64,000 nucleotides of DNA. Origin: Pestalotiopsis fici W106-1 (Eukaryota > Ascomycota > Sordariomycetes > Amphisphaeriales > Sporocadaceae). A program made the translations under genes and the position numbers. Under the pieces are notes generated by a model. It did not search any database. It saw only the letters and a list, made by a program, of their open reading frames with translations, and was not told where the DNA came from. The stretch lies in NCBI RefSeq assembly GCF_000516985.1, contig NW_006917091.1, positions 1,378,977 through 1,442,976 of the forward strand, in the 5' to 3' direction. Of the stretch, positions 11,115 to 22,100 are shown piece by piece; within the stretch, counting starts at the first letter, position 1, and every line of letters begins with the position of its first letter.

Positions 11115-11866
11115 TATCGATACGGAGTAAACTGGTCGCGAATCTCTGAATGCCCCTCATTTTTTCAAGGGTCCAATACAACCCGCCCAGGATACCTTTG
11201 CTAGTTGCTCATCACTTGCCTTAAATGGTTACGTACTTGCAAGAGCTTTTCGAGCAGCTACCCTTTTGCGCCTGGGCTTGCCGTTCGACTTTACTTGAGC
11301 TCGACGAGCTTGCCCAACTCGACCGAACAATTCAAAGTTGTAGTCGATTTTTCCAAAAGCAGTTTTCCCCAAGTGATAGAGACATGCATGTACAAACACC
11401 ATGTGCCGTTTACCATTATCACAAAATGGTACTACTTTTGTCTTGATCCTTGCCTAGCTATGAGCTATGGCTTCCCAACCCCAAACCAGGATCTGAAGCG
11501 GGTAAAACAGAACACTCGGTAACTTTCTGTGCCGCGATGACTGCATGCCGTGGAGGACACACAATTCCGCTTCAAGCGATCTTGTAAGCTTACTTGAGCA
11601 TAGTTTGTAGTCATATCAGCACAGGCAGGAAAGCAGTGGAGAGGTCACTACATGCCCATCTCGGGATACCACCGCAGAGGCTCACCGAGCACAGATGCTG
11701 GGCCATCAACTGCCATATCGAAGCTATGCAAAATCCGCTCTGGTCATTCTCGTTAGATACAATCCACCCAAACAACCACAAAGCATAGGGAAAAGCTGCT
11801 CCCTTGCCCATCATTGATGCTTTGACGAACAGCTTTCTGGACACCAACAGTCGTGTCTTGAAGTTT

Positions 11867-11888
11867 GGGGGGGGGGGGGGGGGGGGGG
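11867..11888 (+). repeat. Poly-G run abutting an assembly gap
   Basis: Twenty-two consecutive G residues run directly into Ns. A homopolymer exactly at a contig end is more likely a sequencing or assembly artefact than biology. Confidence 0.9.
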
Positions 11889-11988
11889 NNNNNNNNNNNN
11901 NNNNNNNNNNNNNNNNNNNNNNNNNNNNNNNNNNNNNNNNNNNNNNNNNNNNNNNNNNNNNNNNNNNNNNNNNNNNNNNNNNNNNNNN
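11889..11988. other. Scaffold gap of 100 N
   Basis: Exactly 100 undetermined bases, the conventional placeholder for a gap of unknown length. The true distance between flanks is therefore unknown. Confidence 0.98.
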
Positions 11989-13320
11989 TGTTCTACTAAA
12001 TTCGTCCGGCATGTCAGGGTTCATAGCATGGCTTCGATTTCATGCAATTGGGTTCTAATGCCGTGAATTCGAAGTTGCTATCAGAATTGAAATTGCTCGG
12101 ATCTAATCTAAATCCATACCCAGGTATATTCGGAAGCGCATCCATGGAAAATCCGCAATGGAATAAAGATTGCTCCAGCCAGCACACTGACGAGTTGCGA
12201 GTCGATGGCCTCGATGTTATTTTGGCATCCCTCTTTCAAGTAGTTAGAGATAAAATTGTCACTCGTATGGCTCAAGTATTATTATAATATTACAGGTAAA
12301 AGTCATAAAATCAGTGAGCAATAATAATCCTTTGACAGATGAACGTCAGCTTATTAATCTGGTGGATTCCGTGAGAATGAAGATGCTTGTTTCGTTTCGA
12401 ACTCGAAGAGTTTCAGATCGGGACCATGTGACCTTGTCACAAACTTGGTTCCGAGAAACCGTCGGAAGACAACGTAAACATCTAGCCACCAACAACAAAT
12501 GAGGGGTACTGCCATTTTGAGCCCGTTCAAACGAAGTGAATCGCCCAGTCAACTGATGAGAGGCAACCCAGACTGCTCAAGCGGGTCACCAACATGCCCA
12601 ATTGTGCAGGATACTGCCGGCCTATAGAGAGGTGCGCCTCCATGAGCTGGCCAATCAGAGCATCCAAGACCACTGCATTCTTGGCGCGACCAGAGCTGAA
12701 AACTGACATACGTTAGATCCCATTACGGTAGCGCAAACGAAACACCTGATTTCCGCCTCGACTTTCCTCGTCCCTTTTTTTCTTCTCATGTTTCTCCTCC
12801 AGAGAAAACGTCATCTGATGAATGTCATCCATCAAACCTGCAGAGTCCGCAAAAAGTCCAGAAACATCTTACGACAATGACGGATTAGCAATATCAAAGG
12901 CAGCATCCATCTTGCCGCGACAGGCTTGTCTCGGAGAGTGTTTGCGGGCCTCGTCATCCTTTCTCGGCTCATCGTGGAACAAGAAACCACACATCAATCA
13001 CTGCTGTGTTTTGCCCGTAATACATGTCCTCGTATCCATACCTACCCTTGGGACCATTGGTTTCCCATGTCTCAATCGATTTTCCCGTCTCGTGTCTCTG
13101 TGATCATTTACTTCTTTTACGGCAGACAACGACAGCAGATTCTCGCTCTTATCTTATTGATGGGCCCTCATGACCAGCTAGGTTGAAACCTCTACTCTCT
13201 CTGCCTCGAATCGGCAGGGTGAAATAACATACTATTCAACGCCCGAATGTATCTTACGATTCGTTATTTGCTGCAAGAGGTGAAAGTGAGGCCCGGGCTA
13301 CTCATTGCCATTGCGCCACC

Positions 13321-14760
13321 ATGGCCTTGACCATTAAGCATCTCAATTCAGACGCCTCTTTTCTGTTGTCCTTTGAGCCCGTCGGCGCCAATGCCGATCC
13401 CGCGAGAGGGCCGGTGGCGGTTTCGCGGCCCTTTACAATCCTACTGGACCCGTGGCTGACAGGCCCTTCCAACATATTCCACCCAAAGTTTTCGACCACG
13501 ACGCAAACCGTAGCTCCGTGTGTGTCCTCGTTGGCCGAGCTGTCTGTGGAGCCGGACTTGGTCATTATTAGCCAGCCCAAGAGCGACCACTGCAACGAGG
13601 CGACTCTCCGCCAGCTGCCGGCCTCGGGGACCAGGACGCTCATTCTCGCCGAGCCCGCCTCGGCGCGTCTAATTCGAAGCTGGAAGTATTTTGATCGGGA
13701 AAAGGTCCGGACTATTGAGTCGTGGAAGGACCCACGAACTGGAGCCAACAATCACCGTAGAGTCTTCCGCATACCGGTCCCGGCCGCCTGGCCCGGCGGT
13801 CAGACCGGTGAAGTCACCGTCTGCTGGATCCCACAGAAGCGGGACTTGTCCGGTGTTCACGGCGCCATTGGTATCACGTACCGGCCGCCTCCGAGTCAAA
13901 ATAATGCTACTGTTGCTGCCGCCGCCGTCAGATCCACAGCGGCGGTCGTCGCGGATATGCTCACTCCGCCTGCGACGCCAGTGACGCCCGTACGCACCCT
14001 CATACCGCCGACTTCAGTATCGACGACGCACGTTCACTTGTTCCCTCCCAGTCCCCCTATATCGCCACACTCTCTCCGTTCCGTGCAGTCAGCAGCGGCC
14101 CTAATCTCACCCGCAACGCCAAATACCCCCCAACCAAGGCAGTCACTACTAGATCGGTATCTCGCAATGTCGTCGTCGTCGACATCATCATCCCCGACAA
14201 CACAGGATATTGTCCGGCCCATCTCCCTCGTCTTCTCCCCGCACGGCATCGCCTACGCGGACCTGGCGCCCTGGGCCACGTCGCACCTGGTCGCCGAGGC
14301 GGCGCTGCCCCTGACGGCGCTGCTGCACTGCATGGACAGCATCGCCAACCCGTGGTGGCTCGGGGGCAACGTGTGCTGGGGCACGGCGACGGGGGCCGAG
14401 ATTGCGCGACGGCTGGGCGCCAGGGTGTGGATCTCGGCGCACGATGCCGAGAAGCAGGTCCGCGGCTTGGCTACCGGTCGGCTCACGACGAGACGGTGGG
14501 GACGCGAGGAGATTGCGGGTATTCTTGGGAATAGTCATCATCGTCATCATCATCACCGACATGATGCTGCGATAGCGGGGTATCGCGGACAAGACGAGGG
14601 TCAAGATGTTGCGCCGTCGCGGCAAGGCAAGGCGGCCTCGGCCTCGGCGGTGCGAGTAGACAAGGAAGTGGAAATTCTCAGGTTGGACAGCGGGGATGAG
14701 GTTCTCGTGACCGGGAATGGGCACGTTCTTCATGACTGCTTTTCTCAGGAGGTGAGGTGA
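13321..14760 (+). CDS. Metallo-beta-lactamase-fold protein, degenerate metal site
   Basis: Single-exon 479-aa frame with a strong initiation context (GCCACCATGG). The N-terminal half follows the metallo-beta-lactamase pattern: ILLDPWLTGPS (beta strand with 'DPW'), DLVIISQPKSDHCNEATLRQLP where the HxHxDH motif should be (reads QxKxDH), then LILAEPAS, and in the C-terminal half VWISAHDAEKQ. The family is a fungal branch of the MBL superfamily seen in many ascomycetes, usually annotated without function. A disordered Thr/Pro/Ser-rich insertion (~residues 200-300) and a His-rich tract (HHRHHHHRHD, ~residues 406-415) interrupt the fold. Loss of two metal-ligand His suggests altered or absent hydrolase activity. 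It is convergent with the penta-EF-hand gene. Confidence 0.85.
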   Translation: MALTIKHLNSDASFLLSFEPVGANADPARGPVAVSRPFTILLDPWLTGPSNIFHPKFSTTTQTVAPCVSSLAELSVEPDLVIISQPKSDHCNEATLRQLPASGTRTLILAEPASARLIRSWKYFDREKVRTIESWKDPRTGANNHRRVFRIPVPAAWPGGQTGEVTVCWIPQKRDLSGVHGAIGITYRPPPSQNNATVAAAAVRSTAAVVADMLTPPATPVTPVRTLIPPTSVSTTHVHLFPPSPPISPHSLRSVQSAAALISPATPNTPQPRQSLLDRYLAMSSSSTSSSPTTQDIVRPISLVFSPHGIAYADLAPWATSHLVAEAALPLTALLHCMDSIANPWWLGGNVCWGTATGAEIARRLGARVWISAHDAEKQVRGLATGRLTTRRWGREEIAGILGNSHHRHHHHRHDAAIAGYRGQDEGQDVAPSRQGKAASASAVRVDKEVEILRLDSGDEVLVTGNGHVLHDCFSQEVR

Positions 14761-15474
14761 TGGTATGTTTTGCAGATCCCGAGGGACTCATCTAGATTTA
14801 CGGTGATATAACCATGAAGATCAGACAGTGCCGCGTCCGACTATCTCTTCACCGACAGCATGGCTATTCAAGGCCTGAGAATATCATTGCGACAATGTTT
14901 GAGAGTAGTGCATTTCGGAAGATTTCTTTCTACATAGAGATTGCACAGTAAGCGATAGTATAGACATGAAATCAAAAGAGAATCAAGTTCGACACCATGT
15001 TACGCATATTTCTTTTTACGAAACTAATCTGCCACAGAAATCCTTGTGTATTATATCCGTATTGCAAACAATACGCTTGGCTACGAGCTGCGGTCGAGGG
15101 GAGAAGAAAGTTACAACAGCACAAACGAGTTCTCCCTCATCAAAGTCGTTGACTTCATCAGATATATCATAGACGAGTAACTTCAGCTTCCAGCCAACCT
15201 TGTCAGCCATGAGGATCGAAATGACCAAACACTTTCAAGTAAAAATGATCCATGAATCATATTCAAAATGCTAGAAACAGAAGCTCCCTCTCCTGCCTCG
15301 TAGGGTATCTACATATTGTTATGATTTTCTCTCATATGCGGCACAAAATGCAACAATGTGCCTCCATGCTTGGAACCTTGGCTCACTTGTTGCTTGCTCT
15401 CAGGTTTCAAGACAGGTCTTCTCATCTTGGCCTGGTCAAATTATCAAAATCTTCGTACAATCCACCTCCCTGAA
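14761..15474. other. Convergent intergenic region
   Basis: About 0.7 kb between two converging genes. It contains only short frames without support and should include both 3' UTRs. Nothing else seen. Confidence 0.5.
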
Positions 15475-16732
15475 TTACTTGAGCTGCTTCAGAATCTCCT
15501 CGAGGAAGTCCTCAAAGCCCAAGGTAATGTAGCCGTCGCGGTCCTCGTCGTACTTCTTGAAGACGTCGGTCATGCGCTTGAGGCTGATACAAGCCTGGAC
15601 AAACAGATCAAAGCTCATGACACCCTCGTTGCGCTTGTCGTAGGTATCAAAGAGCAGACGAACGAAGCGGGGTGAGAGGCGATAGCGGAAAGCAATGAGG
15701 GCATCGGTAAACTCGTCGAGCGAGATGTTACCCGAGTGGTCCTTGTCGAAGCGGTCAAACAGCGTCCGCCACGACGCCAGGAATGACCACAGCCCGCAGA
15801 ACTCCTGGTACCCAATGGTGCCCGACCTATCGCTGTCAAACATGCGGATCATCATGCGCACCGTGTGAGGATCGAAAGCCGTCCAATCGCCGTTGACCAG
15901 CGCGGCGCTGAGCTCCTTCTCGGATAGCTGGCCCGTGCCTGACAAGATGTGTTAGTCAATTGATACTGTCTATATTTGGATATCTCGTGTTCCGCGGCGC
16001 GTGACGTGGATTAGGTCTTGCTAGGACACGGCGGGGGGTATCTTGGCGGCTTACCATCTTTATCTACAGCCCTAAAGAGCGGCAAGAGAGTCGGGTCAGT
16101 GCCGTCCTGGGGAGCAGGTGACGGCGGCGGACGGCTGGCAGCGGGCGGCCTGTTATGCGTAGTAGGGCGAGGGCCTTGGGCTTGCGGCGGCGGCGACATG
16201 GGCGATGTTGATGGGTGGCCGTAGGAGTTGTTGGCTTGCAGCCGTCGGGGGTCCGAGTTCTGGTGAGGACGCGCGGTCTGCTGGGGCAATGGCGGCGGAG
16301 GCTTGCTCTCGTATCTAGAGGAAGCGGCAGAGCCAGGCTTCTGCATCGTTGTGTCAGCTAAGATGCGCCTTCAATGAGGTGCACAACCTGAGCAGGAGAA
16401 GAGTGCATTCAGGAGCAGCAGCTTGGAGCAGAAGAACGTACAGGCTCTGGCTCGGCGAACCTTGAAATCGACCAATGTCAGCATATATTTATTTCTCTCG
16501 TTTATCAAACGCCATGCCGTGTAGCAACCACAAAGACCAGACGCCGGCGCTGGCGCGAGATACACAAAGAGCATGGCCCGAACCAAGTCAATTCATGCGC
16601 CGGCAACGGTTCAACGAGACGGGCAGAGACTTGGACACGAAGACGGCTGGCTGGTGGGATGGATGGCGGGGTAGGTGAATGACGAACTTACCTGGGCAGC
16701 TCGTCGGGGTTGTACGATCTGTTGTACGCCAT
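15475..16732 (-). CDS. Penta-EF-hand (PEF) calcium-binding protein, ALG-2/Pef1-like
   Basis: Exons 16732-16692, 16460-16442 (a 19-nt microexon), 16340-16055 and 15938-15475 total 810 nt (269 aa). The N-terminal ~100 residues are Pro/Ser/Gln-rich and disordered, as in peflin and yeast Pef1. The C-terminal part carries consecutive EF-hands: DKDGTGQLSEKE, DSDRSGTIGYQE and DKDHSGNISLDE are good calcium loops; DKRNEGVMSFD and DEDRDGYITLGFED are degenerate or dimerisation hands. This is the PEF arrangement, with the fifth hand used for dimerisation. The role by family: calcium-dependent adaptor in membrane trafficking, bud site or ESCRT-linked processes. Splice phases force inclusion of the microexon: exon 1 ends in phase 2 and only joins the Pro-rich exon in frame through it. 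Confidence 0.9.
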
Positions 16733-17399
16733 TTTGACGGTGCTGAAGTGTCAATTATTACTGGTGATATATAGGGAGAGTCGAAAGAGCTGGCAGCAAC
16801 AACTGAATTGAAGTCTGACAACTTTATATATAAGCTGCTAAGGTGCCTCGTGATGAGAAGCTCTCAAAAGAGGCTGTGAATCGCAGACAAAGGAGGGAGA
16901 TACGCAGGGGTGGTGTGGGCAATGGGGGGCCGCCTTTAGTGTAGCCTAGCGTAGGTACTTAGTGTGTGTAGGATCCCAGGCCTAGCAAGTTCAGGTACGT
17001 GCTCAGTAGAATCCAGCTATGTAACCTCTAGCAAACCAAGATGTAAGCAGAAAGTGATAGCTTAAGTCAGGTATTGATTAGGTATTTTCATCACAAGTGG
17101 ATGAGATACATTAAAGGCATAGTAATATCATTTGGCTAGGTGTAAGAAATTCCTCCATCCTTCTTTTGGATTGCAATCAAGAGATCGTTTGCCGTACTAT
17201 TCGAGTGAGTACTAGCCCTGGCGGTATTGAGGTATACAGCAGGTCAGCCAGAGCCATCAGCAGCCAAAGAGAAAGAAAGAAAAAAAAGAGGCAATAAAGC
17301 AAGTACGAGAGGGGGGAAACACCAAATCCAGACTCAAACTTTGGGCTACTGCTCGCGATTCAAAAATTCCTAAAAGAGGACCGAGAGGCTATTATTCGC
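16733..17399. promoter_or_regulatory. Upstream region of the PEF gene, bordering the transposon island
   Basis: Normal-composition DNA between the PEF start and the transposon target duplication. It presumably carries the PEF promoter. Several AGGTA/CCTAG-type short motifs occur at 16950-17000. No gene is visible. Confidence 0.45.
16824..16833 (-). promoter_or_regulatory. TATA-like element of the PEF gene
   Basis: The palindromic TTATATATAA lies about 92 bp upstream of the PEF ATG, a plausible core-promoter element. Motif match only. Confidence 0.3.
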
Positions 17400-17401
17400 T
17401 A
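17400..17401. repeat. TA target-site duplication, left (pogo-like element)
   Basis: TA immediately precedes the left TIR (ACCGTGCC...). The matching TA is at 24670-24671 after the right TIR. TA duplications are the hallmark of the Tc1/mariner/pogo superfamily. Confidence 0.85.
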
Positions 17402-17503
17402 ACCGTGCCACACCCCCACTTATCTGGATGTGTTCGTTCCTCACCAACCGTAAGTTGGTGCTGGCCACTTATTTCGCTATACCACCTAGTTCGCCACCTA
17501 ATA
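17402..17503 (+). repeat. Left terminal inverted repeat of the pogo-like element
   Basis: 102 bp matching the reverse complement of 24568-24669 with two differences, both C/T or G/A transitions. Unlike the element body it keeps normal GC content (for example ACCGTGCCACACCCCC). Confidence 0.92.
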
Positions 17504-17574
17504 CACCACATTTTATCTTTAATTATAACAACTCAATAACCACGTCTATTTAATTAATTAAAATAAGCAATTAG

Positions 17575-18928
17575 GCTAATCTCGCTATAGCTTATTTACG
17601 GGACTATTTAGACGCGAAAATAGCCGTAATTGCGCGTGATTTTAACGTACCGCGTAATACGCTCTAATCACGCGTTAAAGTCGCTAATATGCCGAAATTT
17701 AAAAGCCCGATCCGTATATATAATAAAAAGCTATTAGCTGCTAAGGAAATTTTAATTTATAATTATATTAAAAGGTTAAATCGCATTAATTTAGCTATAC
17801 GCGTTAAATACGTTATTATTATTACTAACGAATTTTTTTAATAGCGCCTTTTATTACCTATTACTAGCGAACCTTTATATATTATAGGATAATACTAGCT
17901 TATACGATTTATCAAGCGCCACGGATATATTAAGCGACGTTAAAAGTAATTCGAAGCGAACCGCAAATACGCCGAAAACCGTAAATTTATCGAAAATTAT
18001 TTTAATTTGCTATAATAGGCTATAGCAAAGCATGGATTTATACCCGATAATATCTGGAATTTTAACGAAACCGGGTTCCGGATTAGTGTGGGCAAAAATT
18101 AACAGATTATTACGAAGCGGTATCGAGCCTATTATTTTGCCTTTTTAAAAAACCGCGAATTTTTTATTATTATAAAGGCTATTTTAGCTGCTAAAATAGT
18201 AATTCCTCTTTTTATTATACCTTTAGCTTAAATTTACGTTACCTAATAATATTAAAAATCCGTCGGCCTATATTTAAAAGCACGAATTATTTTTATATTT
18301 ATTAGCTATATAAATAATATGCTTAATATTAAGTGGTTAAAGCATTTTATCTAGCACTTAAAAAAAGCTAAAAGGGTGTTAAACGGCTATTAATTATAAA
18401 TGGCTATAAATTTCACTATATTAAGTAGTTCCTTTAATTTGCTAAAAATAATAATATAATATGCTTTAGCTTATTATTATATATTATATATTTATTATAA
18501 TTATTAAACGTAATATGCTTTTAGCTTTATAAGCATTATTACGCAAAAAAGCTAAATATTATAATTTATGATAATATAATTAATATAATTAAGCTCGAAT
18601 TTTTCGGATTATTAGAGTTAATACGCAAAAATACGTTTTAAAAATCGATTATATAATCGGCATTTATTAAAACGGGAATATTTTTATATAATTTATAAGT
18701 TATATTATATAAAATAGCTTAAAGGAAACCTTAACGGGCAATTATACCCTTTAATTTAAACCTTTTATTAATTAAAACTCCCTAAATTTAGCGTTAATAT
18801 TATTAGGCTATAACCGAGTTTAACGAAAAAGCCGATAAATTAAAATAATATATTTTATAAAAATCTTATTATTAAAATAAACCGCGTAATAAAGGCTTTA
18901 TTAGTTTATTTTTTAGAGTTAATGCATT
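17575..18928 (+). pseudogene. DDE transposase (pogo/Fot1 type), N-terminal and catalytic portion, RIP-destroyed
   Basis: Plus-strand translation shows a decayed pogo transposase: an N-terminal helix-turn-helix region (AVIARDFNVPR), then RFIKRHGYIKRR and the highly diagnostic NIWNFNETGFRISVGK block around 18045-18100 (first catalytic Asp region; intact relatives read 'NFDETGF', so the Asp reads as Asn here, a G-to-A change). Next comes RAYYFAFLKNRE. Many in-frame TAA/TAG stops come from CAA/CAG/TGG-type changes expected of RIP. The coding region is split by the retrotransposon, with the tail resuming at 24199. Confidence 0.8.
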
Positions 18929-18933
18929 ATTAT
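18929..18933. repeat. ATTAT target-site duplication, left (Copia element)
   Basis: ATTAT directly precedes the left LTR and recurs exactly at 24194-24198 after the right LTR. A 5-bp duplication is standard for Ty1/Copia integration and fixes the element ends precisely. Confidence 0.9.
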
Positions 18934-19163
18934 TGATTAAGGTGGTGCTTTCCTATTAGAGTTTAAACTGGTCTGGTATAAGTATTAATTATGTGATATA
19001 TTGATTTATGTTTTACGCCTTTTAGTTTTGATAAGGTATACGCTTATTTGGGTGGCCCCGGCTAATCCCCGGGAGGTCCCGTATATTTATCTAAATATTA
19101 TAGGGTTAATCCGTGTATTTAAATACACCCTAATATATAAAAACTATAATTTATTATTTAATA
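18934..19163 (-). repeat. LTR (3' LTR of the minus-strand Copia element)
   Basis: 230 bp aligning without gaps to 23964-24193 (constant offset 5030). The great majority of differences are C/T or G/A transitions. The GC-rich core GGTGGCCCCGGCTAATCCCC is identical in both copies. Confidence 0.93.
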
Positions 19164-22100
19164 TACCCTTTTAAATTTACGATTTATCGTGGATCTAGCT
19201 ATATTTAAATTAAAATTGCTAATTAGCAAAATATAGCTTTTTTTAGGGCTATTCGTTTTAATTACGATAGGTAACGTTAAATTTTATTTATTATAAAAAA
19301 TTCTGCTATTTACTTATTAATAAGCTTTTCGTTAATTTATTTATTATTATTTTATTTAAGGGTTTATAAATAACTTTAATCCTTCCTTTTTAGGCTTTTT
19401 ATCGTAATTAATAGTTATAAATATCTATATAACGGAGCTTTATTTTTAATAACGCGATCTCGGCGTTAATTAAATTAATAATTTGCTTATTATTATATTT
19501 AATAATAATAATGCTATTATCCAGCTATATTAATAATTTTTTTAATAATCGGCTAACGAATAATATTTTTTTGGCAATTTGCGTTAGGGTAAATAATTTA
19601 GCTTTTATAATAAAAATAGTAATTATATTTTATTTATTTAATCGCTAATTAATTAATTTTCTAAATAGTTTTATAGCGAATGCTTAGGTATTTTTGCGAT
19701 TAATGCTATTATCGGCAAATAATGCGTTATTAGCAATTACTAAATTAAAGGATCCTCCGATTTTAAACGAGAGTTTTTTAGTATTAATTAGGTAAATTAA
19801 AGCTCGATTAATAGCTTTTTAATATATTTAGCTTGGATTATTAAGGAATCGAGCTAATTTAGCTATTACGAATATAATATTTAGTTTCGTAAATATAGCC
19901 GTAAATAGTAATAATCCGATTTTTTTTTAATATTTCTATATTTCGTGGGGAAACGCTATAATTAATCGAAGTATAAATTTTTCGTAGCTTATTAGCGTTA
20001 TATAAATCTTTTTTTTATTTATAAGCTTAGCGATTTTTTTAAAATAAGCCTTTTAGGAAAGCTAAATTATTTTAAATATATAATTTTTAATTACTTTTAT
20101 CCTAAAGAACCACTATATTAGCTTGCTATTATTAATTTTATATTTTTTTATAAAATATTATATTAAATAATTAATAGCTTTTTTATTTTTATTCCTATAT
20201 ACGATAATTATATCGTTAACGTAAAAAAAAACTAGCACTCTTTTTTTAATAAATATATAAAACTTATATAATATTTAAATATAACCGATTTCGGCTAAAA
20301 TTTTTATAAACTTTTTCTGCTATAGCAGCGGTAATATCCGTAGTTTATAAAGTGCTTTATTTAATAATAATATAGCGTTTTTTTTTTCGATATTTATCCG
20401 GCATTTTTATAAATATATTTTAATTAATAGGAGCGTATATAAACGCGTTTATTATATCGTATTATATTAGTTTAAAATCGAATCTCGCTATAATCGCGAT
20501 TAGGGTGCAAAATAATTTTTTAGCTAGTATAGCCGCGTAAGTTTCCTGGTTCTAAAATTTCGCCTATTAATTACCGCGAACGACGAATCTTATTTTGCAT
20601 TTTTAAAATTTCCCGTGCTTATCGAATTTATATATATATACTTATATATAGTTAAAAATCTATTTGCCTTTTATTCGTGGATTTTTTTTATTAATTTCGG
20701 TCTAAAATCGCATATTTTTATAATTTTATAAATAATTAGCTTTTGCTTAAAGGAATAATTTGCTAAACGGATAATAATATAATTTATAATACTATTTAAG
20801 GAGAGCTAAGATTTCCGCTTTATAAATTTTTACCCCTTAACGAAAAAAGCGTTTTAGCTTCGCTTTATCGTTTTAATTATTACTTTATCCTGCTTTAAAA
20901 ACGGCTTTATAACTAGCTAAAAAAATTATTTGCTATAAAATTATTTTAAGTCCTTTTTTTAATAGCGCCGTATTTTTAATTATAATCGCCTTTATATTAT
21001 ATATTAATAGGGCTAATAAAGGTATTTATAATAAAGTTTAAAAGGCAAATTTCGCGGTAGTAAAAAGGTATTATTTATCTTTTTTATTTAGCGCTGCTTC
21101 CTTATTCTCTTAATTACTATTTTTTTTTAATCGTTTTAATTATTACTTAGCAGGATATCTTTTGCGGTAGTATTTTTACTTTTTGGTTCCTATAGGATCT
21201 CGTTTTTAAATATTGCGTAATTAGTTACGAAATCGGCGATAAACTAGGTATTAGCATTTAAAAGCTCGTTTTTAAATATATCCTATTTTCCGTCGTATAA
21301 TTCCTTTTTATTTATAATTATATTTCTCGTATTAATTAATTTATTTTAATTAAAAATCTAAATTTTATAAATATTAAATAATTTATATCCGATTAAATAT
21401 CCCACTTATATTTTAGGTGCTAATCGCTATAGACGGCCGAATTTTTATTATACCGTTAGCGTTATTACGTATATTTTATATCCGAATATTTTAAAATAGG
21501 TTTAATTAAGCTTATAGCTTAAATTTAAAATTCCTTTTATTTTCGCAATTGCTTTATAAAATTTTATATATAATATACGCTATCGGGAATTATAGTTTAG
21601 CGTACGATTATATAAATATACCGCGGTTTTGCCGATTTTGGGCTAGAATTAATAAAGAAGTTTTGCGCTAATACGCATTACCCGTTCCTTCTTTTTAATT
21701 ATACCCCTTAAACGTTTAGCAGCTTTATTTTAGGCTTATATATATAATGCTAAAGGCTCGAATTTAATATATTTATTTTCGAAGTATTTTCCTATTATTT
21801 ATTTAATTTTTATAATTTCGTTATCGCATTTAATAATTTTAATTTTAATATTATATTAGGTTTTTATTATATTTAAAAACGATCGGAAAGCGTTAATTAA
21901 TGCAACCGTAATCCTCTCCGTAAAATAATAATCCTATATATATCCCGTTTGCCGATAAATAATTAATATTTAAAATATATAATTTTCGATCCTTTTAATA
22001 TAATTATAAAAATTTATAGCTAATCGTTTGCTATAATTTTCGTTAATTAGCCGTGGCGCTTACCGTAGTTAGCGCGTAATTTTTGCAAATACGCAGGCTT

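Larger units (their letters stand above)
8053..13320. other. 5.3 kb gene-free region with assembly gap
   Basis: No frame here combines a start, domain and splice logic. The longest candidate (9244-9609, +) has no recognisable features. It contains an 18-T run at 8614-8631, short AGGTA/GGTCA-type repeats at about 8464-8540, AGCT clusters at 10.4-11.3 kb and a 100-N gap. The first few hundred bases are presumably the promoter of the zinc-finger gene, and the end is the promoter of the metallo-beta-lactamase-fold gene. Genes inside the gap cannot be excluded. Confidence 0.5.
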
